A stretch of 64,000 bases of DNA from JAALKW01 sp963974485 (GCA_963974485.1 CAXBBS010000010.1:1-64000); one strand, 5' to 3'. Positions 27,446-37,471 are shown, counted from the first letter of the stretch. Translations and numbers: made by a program. The notes: a model not told the origin generated them from the sequence alone.

Positions 27446-28195
27446 GGCTTGTCATCACCGGCAAGTTTTTTGATGCTATTGCGTGTTAATTCAATCAGCT
27501 CTTCTTTGTTTTCCAAACTAAATTGCGAGGCATCAATCGGTTCACCAATATGAACTTCGCCGCTTTTATTTAAATAAAAATCATACGTTTTTGCTGGAAT
27601 GATATCAAACGCGCCACGCACACCGATCGGTATAATCGTCGCTTTGGTTTGAATTGCTGTAATAAACCCGCCTTTTTTAAATGGACCAACCCGTCCATCC
27701 ATGGCACGTGTGCCTTCGGGGGCAATCCACATCACAATACCGCTTTCTAAGAGGCCGTGTATGTATTCAAGATCTTTAATCGCCTGACGTCGATTTTTGC
27801 GGTCAACAAATGGGAATTCAGATGCGCGCATACCACGCCCCATAATAGGGTATTGAGACATTTCTTTTTTAGCCAGCATGCGCAGCGATGTTTTAGGAAA
27901 GGCATGATACGTGAGCGGGATATCAAAAAGACTGCTGTGGTTACACATGATAATGGTCGGTTGACCTGGTTTTGGATGTATGTTTTTAGGATTATGCACC
28001 GTGCAAGATATATTCCAAAGACTGAGCGTTTGTTTTGCCCAGAGTTGCATGCGTGCATCGACCCAAGCACGTGTAGTTTTACCGAAGTAGCTGCGAAGTA
28101 CCGCACGTGAACAGGTGGCGAAAATATAATAAAGCGAAGCAAAAGCAACCCATAAGGTACGAAAAAATCCAGCTTTGTTTGTTTTATTTGGGCGG

Positions 28196-28209
<14 letters not shown>
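27442..28209 (-). CDS. plsC: 1-acyl-sn-glycerol-3-phosphate acyltransferase
   Basis: This 255-aa membrane enzyme acylates lysophosphatidate to phosphatidate in phospholipid synthesis. An N-terminal hydrophobic segment (about 18-40) precedes the catalytic HX4D motif NHSSLFD (about residue 90), the glycerol-phosphate-binding FVDR region, and WIAPEGTRAMDGRVGPFKKGG. It overlaps the upstream small membrane-protein gene by 14 bases, so the two are probably read together. Confidence 0.88.
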
Positions 28210-28471
<262 letters not shown>

Positions 28472-28541
28472 AAAATTATCCTAAAAAGAGACTTAATTTA
28501 GAATTATCCTCTAGAATGGATATGGATGCAAAGAAACCGTG

Positions 28542-28547
28542 TATAAT
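28542..28547 (+). promoter_or_regulatory. -10 element upstream of the desaturase gene
   Basis: A perfect TATAAT, preceded by TG, lies 58 bases before the desaturase start. The -35 region at the expected distance is poor, so this may be an extended -10-like promoter. Confidence 0.45.
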
Positions 28548-28605
28548 GTATGTTTTATGTATTAGTATCATCAGTTGTTATCTGAATTAATATAGGAGAT
28601 TGCAG

Positions 28606-29790
28606 ATGTTTGGTCTTTTAAACTTGTCGCTTTGGGGTAATATTATAGCGGCACTGATTGTTACACAAATCACGATTGCAGGTGTGACGATTTATTTACA
28701 TCGCTGTCAGGCGCATCGCGCATTAACCTTGCATCCTATTGTGAGTCACTTTTTTCGTTTTTGGTTATGGCTTACCACCGGTATGGTGACATCTGAATGG
28801 GTCGCTATTCATCGCAAACATCATGCGGCTACAGAGAAAGAAGGGGATCCACATAGTCCTGTTGTTATGGGCATTAAGAAAGTACTGTGGGAAGGCGTTG
28901 ATTTGTATCGCGCTGCATCAAAAGATAAGGCTCTTGTAGAAAAATACTCGCATGGGGCGCCTGATGATTGGCTCGAGCGAAATATTTACAAGCGATTTTG
29001 CGGAACAGGCATTGTTATTTTATTGTTTATCGATGCCTTACTGTTTGGTATTCCTGGCATCAGCATTTGGGCACTTCAAATGCTTTGGATTCCACTTTGG
29101 GCTGCCGGTGTGATTAACGGTATCGGTCATTTCTGGGGATATCGTAATTTTGAGACCGAAGATGCATCCACCAATATTATTCCTTGGGCTTTTTGGATAG
29201 GTGGCGAAGAGCTGCATAATAATCATCATACATTTGCCTCATCAGCCAAGTTTTCTGTAAATTGGTGGGAGTTTGATATCGGTTGGTTCTATATCCGCTG
29301 TTTATCGTTGCTGGGCTTGGCGAAAGTGAAAAAACTACCGCCGCGTTTAGCACGTGATAAGCAAAAAATTCAGGTTGATTTAGACACGGTACGAGCGGTT
29401 GTGGGTAATCGATTTCAAGTGATGGCACACTATTATAAACGTGTTGTTCGTCCGAGTTTAAAACATGAAAAACGTCAACGCATGATGAATAAAGATGATA
29501 AAGCATTGCTTCAACGTGCGGGTATGTTGCTACGACGACGTGAAGGCTTGCTTTCGCCGCGATCAACGTCTCGGTTAGAGGCGTTACTGGAGCGTTACGA
29601 ACGGCTCCGAATGGTGTATGCTTATCGACAGTCGTTGCAGGATATTTGGTTAAGAACCGCCACCTCTCAAAAAGAATTAATCGAAGCTTTACAAGCGTGG
29701 TGTCGGCAGGCGGAAGAATCAGGCGTAGACGTTTTACGTCAATTTTCCGAGCAAATTAAAAGTTACGTACCACGAACTGCCATGGCGTAG
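28606..29790 (+). CDS. Membrane fatty acid desaturase (delta-9 type)
   Basis: This 394-aa di-iron membrane enzyme probably introduces a double bond into acyl chains of phospholipids or acyl-CoA. The three histidine boxes are HRCQAHR, HRKHH and HNNHH, spaced as in acyl-CoA/acyl-lipid desaturases, with four hydrophobic segments between them. The last 130 residues are charged and helical, a length also found in Pseudomonas DesA-type enzymes (about 394 aa). The ATG at 28606 follows TAGGAG; a TTG two codons upstream is rejected. Position next to plsC (divergent) fits a lipid role. Confidence 0.88.
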   Translation: MFGLLNLSLWGNIIAALIVTQITIAGVTIYLHRCQAHRALTLHPIVSHFFRFWLWLTTGMVTSEWVAIHRKHHAATEKEGDPHSPVVMGIKKVLWEGVDLYRAASKDKALVEKYSHGAPDDWLERNIYKRFCGTGIVILLFIDALLFGIPGISIWALQMLWIPLWAAGVINGIGHFWGYRNFETEDASTNIIPWAFWIGGEELHNNHHTFASSAKFSVNWWEFDIGWFYIRCLSLLGLAKVKKLPPRLARDKQKIQVDLDTVRAVVGNRFQVMAHYYKRVVRPSLKHEKRQRMMNKDDKALLQRAGMLLRRREGLLSPRSTSRLEALLERYERLRMVYAYRQSLQDIWLRTATSQKELIEALQAWCRQAEESGVDVLRQFSEQIKSYVPRTAMA

Positions 29791-29839
29791 TTGACGTGAT
29801 TAAATTTGAGCTTTTATTTTTGAACAAGGAAATTTATTT

Positions 29840-30529
29840 ATGACAAATTGGAGTGTCATGCTCAACGTCTTATTATTAGCAGGCGTTGTGTTCGCTATTG
29901 TTCGTATGATTCAAATGAAGCGGCGAGCCGCGGCACCTAGGCCTCGACGCTTCGAACCCGCATTAACGCCAAGTGCTTCCCCTGAGTTTTCAGATGACAT
30001 CATTGCGGTTCGAAAAATCAAGTCTGAACCTGAGGTTCAAGCAGATCTCATTTTAGAATTAACCGAAGCAGCAGCATCTGAAATTAAACCTATAGCTGGA
30101 TCTCCTACGTTATTGATGGTTTTTCTTTTGGCAAAAGAAAAACGTAAACTTATGGGGTACGAGCTTCTTCAAACGATTCTTGCGACAGGTTTGCGTTTTG
30201 GCGAGGGGCAATTATTTCATCGGCATCAGTTTGCTAATGGGCAAGGACCTGTTATTTGCAGTCTTGCCACGGCAACAGCAGATGGTACGTTTGATTTACA
30301 AAATATGGGCGCTCTCAGTGTTCATGGCTTGTGTATGTTTATGGAAACTTCGGACAATGCAGGTATCGATTTAGAGCGTTTCTCTATTATGATGGATACG
30401 GCCAAACAACTCAGCGAAGGCTTAGATACGCATTTACTGGATGATGAGCGCAACCCATGGTCAGAAACAAGCCTTGAGCGCTACCATCGTAAGTTTCAGG
30501 TGACCGAAGACGCATTGCCGTCTATTTAA
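29840..30529 (+). CDS. zipA: Cell division protein ZipA
   Basis: This 229-aa protein anchors FtsZ to the inner membrane in early division. It has an N-terminal transmembrane helix (about 6-23, N-out), a short basic linker (MKRRAAAPRPRRFE), and the C-terminal FtsZ-binding domain (about 100-215) with YELLQTILATGLRFGEGQLFHRH, GALSVHGLCMFME and MMDTAKQLSEGLDTHLLDDE. The linker is much shorter than the P/Q-rich linker of E. coli ZipA (328 aa). ligA, the usual downstream partner, is not here. Confidence 0.88.
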   Translation: MTNWSVMLNVLLLAGVVFAIVRMIQMKRRAAAPRPRRFEPALTPSASPEFSDDIIAVRKIKSEPEVQADLILELTEAAASEIKPIAGSPTLLMVFLLAKEKRKLMGYELLQTILATGLRFGEGQLFHRHQFANGQGPVICSLATATADGTFDLQNMGALSVHGLCMFMETSDNAGIDLERFSIMMDTAKQLSEGLDTHLLDDERNPWSETSLERYHRKFQVTEDALPSI

Positions 30530-30630
30530 CCTTCGACGCGCTTTAAACCGTACATTCACTCAAAAAAGCAGAGTATCTCATTTCGCCTATACTTAACGTA
30601 TGGTGTAGTCGAATGTTTTGAGAGAATGTT

Positions 30631-31101
30631 ATGGAACCATCAAAAAGTTCAACACAATACCTCAAGTTGTATATGCATGACCAATGTATTCTGATGCCTC
30701 TACATCAGGTTCAGCTGGTGTTGAGATTGCCTGCCTTACAGCAAGTTCCCAGTGAAGCAAAAGGATTTGAGGGAATCTTAAATTATCATGGTGCTCATGT
30801 ACCGGTATATTCTTTGGGAGCTTGGTTGGGTGACGAGCTACCGGAATATACGCTGGATACACCGCTTGTTTTATGTCAATGTGATGATTCACTGATGGGA
30901 TTGTTGGTTGCGGGTGTAACCGACGTGATTGATGTGCCATCCAACAAAATTCAAAAGCCAAAGTTGGCTGATTTGCCCGCGTTTGTTCACGGTGCCTATT
31001 CATCGGAACATGAAACGATGTGGGTCATTCAATTAGATAAACTTATCGATTTTAGTCAACTAAACCATGCTAATAACCCAAGTATGCGTGAAAGCTTATG
31101 A
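30631..31101 (+). CDS. cheW: CheW-like coupling protein (first of two)
   Basis: This 156-aa CheW-domain protein is expected to tie a receptor to the kinase CheA. It shows the CheW pattern LYMHDQCILMPLHQVQLVLRL, GFEGILNYHGAHVPVYSLGAWLG and a second half LLVAGVTDVIDVPSNKIQKP. It is the first gene of a nine-gene chemosensory operon, and its stop overlaps the cheR start by four bases. A TATACT hexamer at 30588 is the best promoter hint, with no clear -35. Confidence 0.8.
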   Translation: MEPSKSSTQYLKLYMHDQCILMPLHQVQLVLRLPALQQVPSEAKGFEGILNYHGAHVPVYSLGAWLGDELPEYTLDTPLVLCQCDDSLMGLLVAGVTDVIDVPSNKIQKPKLADLPAFVHGAYSSEHETMWVIQLDKLIDFSQLNHANNPSMRESL

Positions 31102-32477
31102 TTAAAGAAGAGATCGACAAGCTACTAACATGGGCGCACATAACGTATGGCTTAGTGCTACACGATCATCAAAAAAAAAGCTTCGTGTTAGGTTTTGATC
31201 ATTATTTAACAAAACAATCGTCAGATTTTAACCAATGTTTTGCTGAGCTTCATCTAAGTGATTCGCCTATACGTCAAGATATGGTGGATTTACTCACGAT
31301 TCAAGAAAGTTATTTTTTTAGAGATCAATCACTGTTTGTGTATTTAGCGCATCATATGCTGCCTACGCTTATCAAGAAAAAAAGAGAAGACAATAATAAA
31401 AAAATTAGCCTATGGAGTGCTGGTTGTTCGCAAGGTCAGGAGCTGTACTCTTTGGCGATATTACTCGATGAGTTGATCCCGGATATTCAATCGTGGGAGG
31501 TGCAGCTGATAGGAACGGATATTAATCATAAAGCCTTAGGTCACGCAGAGCGCGCGTGTTATTCAAAATTTGCGTTACGTGCGACAGATGACTTGAGAAA
31601 AAATAAATATTTTGATGAACATCACGGTCAATTTCAATTGAAGCCGTCGATTAAGAAGATGGCAACGTTTTGTTATGGCAACGTTATTGAGCCGCCTGTT
31701 TCACCCGAATCTTTCGATTTTATTTTGTGTCGCAATGTATTTATTTATTTAGATCAAGCCATCATCGAGCAAGCACTTGCAGGCTTTGAGTCGAAATTAA
31801 ATCCAACAGGTATTTTATTGCTAGGGCCATCGGATTTTGTACATTATCGAAAGCATAATTTTTTTCTTCATCTTGAACAGGGCGTAACTTACTATGATCA
31901 AATCAATCCGCATCCATCAACATGCATTATCAAACAAAAACCTCAAGAACAATCTTATTTAGCTCGGCAAAAGCAGCGTATTGACGATATTCAATCGGTT
32001 CAAAAATCACTTAAAACCAAACAATTTGAACAAGCTTTAGATCAAATAAATGGGTTAATGACAAGCTTTAATGCGTCATCTTTGCTATACAGATATAAAG
32101 GGGAAGCTTTAATTGCGCTTGGGGAGTTATCAACCGCTCAAAATGCTTTAGAGTTGGCCATCAAAAAAGATGCAATGGATGCAACGGCCTATGTGTTGTT
32201 GGCGTTAGTGTTCATGGCTGATGATGCGAATAAAGCCGAGGCTGCGTTAATCAAAGCGATTTATTTAAAGCAAACGTTTGTAGAAGCGCATTATCATCTT
32301 GCCATGCTGTACTTGAGTCAAGGTTTGGTCCAGCAAGGATTGAAGCACTTAAACCAAGCAAAAACATCGGCAGAGCAGCAGAATAAAGATACACCGGTGA
32401 TTGGCTATGATGGCAATATCGGTGATTTTCTTGATGTGATTGACGGTGAGTTGAAACATTATTTGGGGTGTTTATGA
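31098..32477 (+). CDS. cheR: CheR methyltransferase with C-terminal TPR repeats
   Basis: This 459-aa protein probably methylates glutamates of the operon's receptor using S-adenosylmethionine. The N-terminal CheR domain (about 1-270) has ESYFFRDQSLF, the SAM site LWSAGCSQGQELYSLAILL, and FDFILCRNVFIYLD. From about residue 300 TPR-like helical repeats follow (ALDQINGLM..., LYRYKGEALIALGELSTAQNALELAI, AYVLLALVFMADDANKAEAALIKAI). CheR-TPR fusions are known from CheR2/FrzF-type systems. Overlaps on both sides indicate translational coupling. Confidence 0.88.
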   Translation: MIKEEIDKLLTWAHITYGLVLHDHQKKSFVLGFDHYLTKQSSDFNQCFAELHLSDSPIRQDMVDLLTIQESYFFRDQSLFVYLAHHMLPTLIKKKREDNNKKISLWSAGCSQGQELYSLAILLDELIPDIQSWEVQLIGTDINHKALGHAERACYSKFALRATDDLRKNKYFDEHHGQFQLKPSIKKMATFCYGNVIEPPVSPESFDFILCRNVFIYLDQAIIEQALAGFESKLNPTGILLLGPSDFVHYRKHNFFLHLEQGVTYYDQINPHPSTCIIKQKPQEQSYLARQKQRIDDIQSVQKSLKTKQFEQALDQINGLMTSFNASSLLYRYKGEALIALGELSTAQNALELAIKKDAMDATAYVLLALVFMADDANKAEAALIKAIYLKQTFVEAHYHLAMLYLSQGLVQQGLKHLNQAKTSAEQQNKDTPVIGYDGNIGDFLDVIDGELKHYLGCL

Positions 32478-33031
32478 TGGCTTATCACGGTTTAGAGGGG
32501 GAGGCGTTTCAAAAAGTTTTAAAAGCGCGTGCGTCCGAACTAGCAAAAAACTTAACGAATCATGATAGTCAAAAGCAGACGACATCTTTCTTAGTGTTTT
32601 GCCTAGGTGACGAAGAAAAATATGCCATTGCCTACGATAAGATAGAACGCGTTTGTACGCTTACATCGCTCACCCGTTTACCGGGTATCGCCTCATTTTT
32701 TAGTGGTGTGACTTACCATAATGCACGTGTTTGGCCGGTGATTGATATGGAGAAATTTCTTCATATTTCATTCAAGAATCATTTTAGCGCTCAGAAGATT
32801 CAGGAGCCTGATCATCTTATTTTATTGCAGGACGGCGCGCATGGTTATGCGTTGTCGGTTAAGTCTGTCATTGGACATATGCAATTGGATGTATCTGAAA
32901 TTGCGACGAGACCAGGAAAAAAAGAAGAAACGAACGCTTATATTTTAGGTGTTTGTCTGTCGGATATTACCGTTATTGATGATCAAGCGATGTTAGAGCA
33001 TATGAACCATTTATCTTTCAGCGAAACCTAA
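32474..33031 (+). CDS. cheW: CheW-like coupling protein (second)
   Basis: This 185-aa protein contains one CheW domain from about residue 40: FLVFCLGDEEKYAIAYDKIE, then TRLPGIASFFSGVTYHNARVWPVIDME and YALSVKSVIGHMQLD. The 35-residue N-terminal lead is helical. The ATG at 32474 overlaps the cheR stop (ATGA) and follows TTGGGG; a GTG two codons upstream is less likely. Two distinct CheW proteins in one operon suggest separate kinase and receptor contacts. Confidence 0.83.
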   Translation: MMAYHGLEGEAFQKVLKARASELAKNLTNHDSQKQTTSFLVFCLGDEEKYAIAYDKIERVCTLTSLTRLPGIASFFSGVTYHNARVWPVIDMEKFLHISFKNHFSAQKIQEPDHLILLQDGAHGYALSVKSVIGHMQLDVSEIATRPGKKEETNAYILGVCLSDITVIDDQAMLEHMNHLSFSET

Positions 33032-33043
33032 TGAGGTATTAAG

Positions 33044-34393
33044 ATGAACACGAATCATCAAGAAAAAAATAAGATCATGCATTTTTTATCGAATATATTT
33101 ACAAGTAAGCAAGTTAAGCAAGATTATTTCAATATAAAAAGCAAGCTCGATGCGATTAATCACTCACAGGCGGTGATTGAGTTTGCTCTGGATGGCACTA
33201 TTTTGGATGCCAATAATAACTTTCTTGATTTGATGGGGTATCGCTTAGATGAGATTAAAGGCCATCATCATGGCATGTTTGTAGAGCCTGTGTATAAAAC
33301 CAGTGCCGAGTACACGCTCTTTTGGGATAAATTAAACCGTGGTGAATCTGAGGCAGGTGAGTATAAATGCCTTAGTAAAGATGGAAATATGGTATGGATT
33401 CAGGGCTCATATAATCCCATTTTAGATTTAAGCGGTAAGCCATGTAAAGTTATTAAATTTGCAGTGGATGTCACGGGAAAGAAGAAAGCGGAGGAGGGCT
33501 TACAAGAACGCAGGAAGGGGCTCTATGAAATTACAGCCAATATTATTACAGTGAGTGACGATATTTCGGTATCCATGGAGCAACTCAATCAATCAGCAAC
33601 ATCACAAGCAAGCAGTGCGATGGAGCAGGCAACTGCCGTGACGGAAATTGGTAGTATTGTTGAAGAAATCACGCAAACCTCCCAAAAAACCTTAGACAAG
33701 GCAACGCAATTAGGGGACTCAGCAAAAAACAACTCAACCGAAGGGGAGCGCGGAAAAGAAGTGATCAATAAAGTACTTGGGGCGATGAATCAATTACAGA
33801 AAAAAATGCTTCAAATTTCAGAAACGATTTTAGGGTTAAGTGATAAAACACAAAAAGTCGGTGAAATTACCGAAGCTGTTTCGGACATTGCGATGCAATC
33901 TAAAATGTTGGCGTTGAATGCGTCGATTGAGGCGGCCAAAGCTGGTGAATCAGGCAAAGGCTTTGCTGTGGTTGCGGATGAGGTGAAAGATTTAGCTAAT
34001 CGCTCACAGAAGGCAACGGAAAAAGTGCAGGCGATATTACAAGATGTGATGAAAACAGCAGAGCATGCGGTCATGGTTGCGGAAGATGGCACAAAAAGCG
34101 TGGATGATAATTTGACTCAGGCAGAAGAAGCCGGTGATATTATTAATACATTAGCCGATGTTATTGAAGAAGCGTCGGTTGCGACTCAACAAATTGTGGC
34201 TGCTGTACGAGAAGAATCGGTTGGCATTGAGCAGGTACTTACAAGTATTCGTGAAATTGATAAAGTCACGACAGAATTTAGTAACGCCACCGAAGAAACA
34301 AAGCAAGCCATTGTACGCTTAAACACCGTTGCTGCTGTTTTAAAAGAAAGTGCAAAGAAATATCAAGCCAATGACGAAGCGGATGAGGTTTAA
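33044..34393 (+). CDS. Soluble methyl-accepting chemoreceptor with PAS domain
   Basis: This 449-aa chemoreceptor has no transmembrane segment, so it should sense a cytoplasmic signal. A PAS domain (about 28-150) contains FALDGTILDANNNFLDLMGY and the PAC-like SYNPILDLSGKPCKVIKFAVDVTG. A long coiled-coil signalling domain follows, whose tip reads MLALNASIEAAKAGESGKGF, close to the canonical MCP tip but with SK in place of the usual TN just before it. Candidate Gln/Glu methylation sites flank the tip; no CheR-docking pentapeptide is seen at the C-terminus. PAS domains of this type often bind heme or flavin and report redox or oxygen; the ligand here is unknown. Confidence 0.87.
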   Translation: MNTNHQEKNKIMHFLSNIFTSKQVKQDYFNIKSKLDAINHSQAVIEFALDGTILDANNNFLDLMGYRLDEIKGHHHGMFVEPVYKTSAEYTLFWDKLNRGESEAGEYKCLSKDGNMVWIQGSYNPILDLSGKPCKVIKFAVDVTGKKKAEEGLQERRKGLYEITANIITVSDDISVSMEQLNQSATSQASSAMEQATAVTEIGSIVEEITQTSQKTLDKATQLGDSAKNNSTEGERGKEVINKVLGAMNQLQKKMLQISETILGLSDKTQKVGEITEAVSDIAMQSKMLALNASIEAAKAGESGKGFAVVADEVKDLANRSQKATEKVQAILQDVMKTAEHAVMVAEDGTKSVDDNLTQAEEAGDIINTLADVIEEASVATQQIVAAVREESVGIEQVLTSIREIDKVTTEFSNATEETKQAIVRLNTVAAVLKESAKKYQANDEADEV

Positions 34394-34397
34394 TACG

Positions 34398-36425
34398 ATG
34401 CCTATGGATCCTAAGCTTTACCAGATGTTACTCGAAACCTTTAAAGGTGAGCTTCTTGAGCAGCATCAAATCATGGTGGATACATTAATAAGCTTAGAGG
34501 GATTGCAAGAAAAGAAAAAAATAGACGGTGAGTTAGAAACACTTTTTCGTATTTCACATAATTTAAAAGGATCAGCTAAAAGTGTCGCGATGGATGAACT
34601 TGCAAGCATCGCTCATCAACTGGAAGATATTTTTAATGCCTGGCGTGACGATATTAAAAAACCCGAAAAATCAGCGATCGATACATGTTTAAAACTTGCT
34701 GATGAGATGATCCAAATGTTTGAGTCGACTCAAAAATCAAGAGCAAATTCGGAGCAAGATGAGATGATTAAAGTGCCCACACGTCGTGTGGCACGTGTTA
34801 ATGCCAAGATTGATGAGCTCATTATTTTTCAATTGCTTTTATCCAATTGGGTTAAAAAAACACAGAGCGTATTATCGCATGTGAGTCAACTCAACGTGGA
34901 AGGATGTGACGCCTTATCGTTAGTAAAAAAACAAGCGCAAGAGGTGTTACAGGATTCAGATAATTTTGCAGGAGCGTTTGCTCGAGATTTGTTTGTCCTG
35001 CAACAAGAAGGGCGCATGATGCAGCTTGTGGCCATTGAGCATCTTTTATTACCTTTGAAACGCACTGTTCGAGAAATAGCTGAGCATGAGGGCAAAGAGG
35101 TTGAACTTGTTATTCAAGGTGAAGGTGTGGAAGTAGATAAATCTATTTTAGAGGTTTTAAAAGCACCGTTGCAGCATTTAATTCGAAACGCTGTTGCTCA
35201 TGGTGTCGAAGACGTGGCTGTAAGAAAAAAACATAACAAACCATTACCTGCAAAATTGTTGATTCACGTGAGTAGCAGTGCTGGAGAAATGAAACTCACC
35301 TTGTCGGATGATGGGCAAGGCATTGATGTTGCGAAACTTAAGCGACGCGCCTTAGAAAAACAACTGTACACAAAAGAAAAACTCGAAAATATGAGTGAGG
35401 CAGAAGCATTAACGCTCGTTTTTCATGCGGGGTTATCCACCGCCGATCAGGTGTCGGAGTTATCCGGGAGAGGTGTGGGTCTTGATGCGGTATGGAATGA
35501 TATTCAACGCGTACGAGGTACAATTGAAATTGATAGTACATGGGGTGAAGGTTGTCGTTTTACGTTAACGCTTCCACTCGCGCTTGCCAGTGCACGAGGC
35601 TTGTTTGTTCGCTCACAGTCTTCGATTTTTATGTTACCCACGGTATCCATTCATGCTTTGCACGAGGTGCGGCATGAAGCATTAAAACGCATTGATAACC
35701 AATGGACGGTTGTTATTAATAAGACCCCTATTGCCGTGTGCAGTTTGTCCGAGCTGTTAGGGCTTGGCGTGCAGCAGTTGGATCGTACTAAACGGTATGA
35801 GGGTATCTTGTTGGGGCATCATCAAACACGCATCATGATCCTCGTGGATGAAGTGATTGAAGAGCATGATGTTGTGGTTAAGCCCCTTCCTTTTCCATTG
35901 AATCAATTAAACTATTTGAGTGGTGTCACATTGATTGAGCGGGGTGAATTGGTTTTTGTTTTAAATACTGATTTTTTGGTTGAAAAGTCATCGTCAGCAT
36001 TAGGTTCAGCACGTATGTTTCAGGAGAATTCAGAGGTTTTACCCAAGGCTTCTGCTGCAGCAGTAACACATGTATTGATTGTGGATGATGCGTTAACCAC
36101 GCGAACGCTTGCCGTGAATGCATTACGTGCAGCAGGGTATGAAACCATGACAGCAGAGGACGGCGCAAAGGCTTGGGAATTATTACAAGACCACCCCGTT
36201 GACTGTGTGGTGACGGATATCGAAATGCCTCGTATGGATGGTTTTGAGTTAACGCAGGTGATTAAAACCGATGAGAAATTGAAGCACCTGCCGGTTATTA
36301 TTGTTTCTTCACGAGAGTCCACAGAAGACAAGCAACGAGGCTTAGAGGTCGGGGCAAGCGCATATTTAGTTAAAAAAGAATTTGATACCCGAACGTTAAT
36401 CAATCTGGTGGCGGATTTATTATGA
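34398..36425 (+). CDS. cheA: Hybrid chemosensory histidine kinase CheA with C-terminal receiver
   Basis: This 675-aa kinase has an HPt domain (phospho-His54 in RISHNLKGSAKS), a dimerisation region, a histidine-kinase ATPase domain (HLIRNAVAHGVED, DDGQGID, GRGVGLDAVW, WGEGCRFTLTLPLA), a CheW-like regulatory domain (about 405-535) and a C-terminal receiver with phospho-Asp in CVVTDIEMPRMDGF. No CheY-binding P2 domain is evident between HPt and dimerisation regions. The fused receiver resembles FrzE/PilL-type kinases and may act as a phosphate sink. The ATG at 34398 is four bases after the receptor gene stop; an earlier in-frame start lies within that gene. Confidence 0.92.
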   Translation: MPMDPKLYQMLLETFKGELLEQHQIMVDTLISLEGLQEKKKIDGELETLFRISHNLKGSAKSVAMDELASIAHQLEDIFNAWRDDIKKPEKSAIDTCLKLADEMIQMFESTQKSRANSEQDEMIKVPTRRVARVNAKIDELIIFQLLLSNWVKKTQSVLSHVSQLNVEGCDALSLVKKQAQEVLQDSDNFAGAFARDLFVLQQEGRMMQLVAIEHLLLPLKRTVREIAEHEGKEVELVIQGEGVEVDKSILEVLKAPLQHLIRNAVAHGVEDVAVRKKHNKPLPAKLLIHVSSSAGEMKLTLSDDGQGIDVAKLKRRALEKQLYTKEKLENMSEAEALTLVFHAGLSTADQVSELSGRGVGLDAVWNDIQRVRGTIEIDSTWGEGCRFTLTLPLALASARGLFVRSQSSIFMLPTVSIHALHEVRHEALKRIDNQWTVVINKTPIAVCSLSELLGLGVQQLDRTKRYEGILLGHHQTRIMILVDEVIEEHDVVVKPLPFPLNQLNYLSGVTLIERGELVFVLNTDFLVEKSSSALGSARMFQENSEVLPKASAAAVTHVLIVDDALTTRTLAVNALRAAGYETMTAEDGAKAWELLQDHPVDCVVTDIEMPRMDGFELTQVIKTDEKLKHLPVIIVSSRESTEDKQRGLEVGASAYLVKKEFDTRTLINLVADLL

Positions 36426-37471
36426 AAAAAATTAGCGTCTTGATTGTTGATGATTCTAAAACCATGACGGCATTGTTACGTGTAATCTTTGATGATACCG
36501 CGGATATTTCAGTGATAGGCTGTGCCGAAGATGGTGAGCAGGCTGTGATGATGACGCAACAACTCAAACCGAATGTGGTTATTATGGATATCATGATGCC
36601 AAAAATGAATGGTTTCGAAGCCACCCAGAAAATTATGGAAACATGCCCAACGCCAGTCATTATTCTTAGTTCATTGGTGTCGTCAGAGCAAATGCAAAGC
36701 ACGTATAAAGCACTTTTAATGGGTGCTTTGGCAGCCTTGCCAAAATTTACCGGTGTCATGACCGATGATTTTGATATGAAACAGCAGGCGTTTTTAGAAC
36801 AAATACGCATGTTATCTGACGTGCGTCTTGTTCCGCGACATAAGCGAGAAAATAAAACCAGTCTTGTGAAAAAAGCACTCGTGCAGCCGGTTAAAATATT
36901 AGGCTTAGGTGTGTCGACCGGGGGGCCGGAAGCTTTGACAACCATTGTGTCATCATTAGATAGAACGTTTCCTGCGCCAATTGTCGCCGTACTTCATATT
37001 TCAAATGGATTTTTAGAAGGGCTTGTTCAGTGGCTTCAAAAAAGAACGACGTTGACATTAAAAATAGCAAGCCATCAAGAAGCACTTCTTCCGGGAACGC
37101 TTTATTTTGCGCCGGATAATTACCATCTGATGGTGCAGCAAGGTGTGCAACCACGTGCTATTTTAAAAGATGAACCGCCGATGGGGTATTTTAAGCCGGC
37201 CATTGCTGCGCTTTTCTCTTCGTTGGCTGTGGCGTATCCTGGTGAATGCATGGCTGGACTTTTAACCGGTATGGGATCGGATGGTGTTGATGGCTTAGCG
37301 GCGATGAAAGAGGTGGGTTGTTACACCTTTGTTCAATCAGAAGCTACATGTGTGGTTGCAGGGATGACCCATGCAGCAAAAAAAATGGGCGTGGTGGATG
37401 ACGAGGTGGATCTTGATCAAATCGCCGTGTTTTTAAAAATGCTTGTTCAACAAAAAAAGGACGAATCATGA
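36422..37471 (+). CDS. cheB: Chemoreceptor methylesterase CheB
   Basis: This 349-aa response regulator removes receptor methyl groups or deamidates glutamines when phosphorylated. The N-terminal receiver has the acidic pair in LIVDDSKT, phospho-Asp in VVIMDIMMPKMNGF and Lys in ALPKF. The C-terminal esterase domain starts at about 160 with the catalytic Ser in GVSTGGPEAL, the His in AVLHISNGF and the Asp in LLTGMGSDGVDGL. Its ATG overlaps the cheA stop (ATGA). Confidence 0.93.
   Translation: MKKISVLIVDDSKTMTALLRVIFDDTADISVIGCAEDGEQAVMMTQQLKPNVVIMDIMMPKMNGFEATQKIMETCPTPVIILSSLVSSEQMQSTYKALLMGALAALPKFTGVMTDDFDMKQQAFLEQIRMLSDVRLVPRHKRENKTSLVKKALVQPVKILGLGVSTGGPEALTTIVSSLDRTFPAPIVAVLHISNGFLEGLVQWLQKRTTLTLKIASHQEALLPGTLYFAPDNYHLMVQQGVQPRAILKDEPPMGYFKPAIAALFSSLAVAYPGECMAGLLTGMGSDGVDGLAAMKEVGCYTFVQSEATCVVAGMTHAAKKMGVVDDEVDLDQIAVFLKMLVQQKKDES

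Noticed and set aside
28606..29790. Long C-terminal extension of the desaturase as a possible fusion domain
   Set aside because: The total length of about 394 aa is usual for Pseudomonas DesA-type desaturases, so the extension is a family trait.
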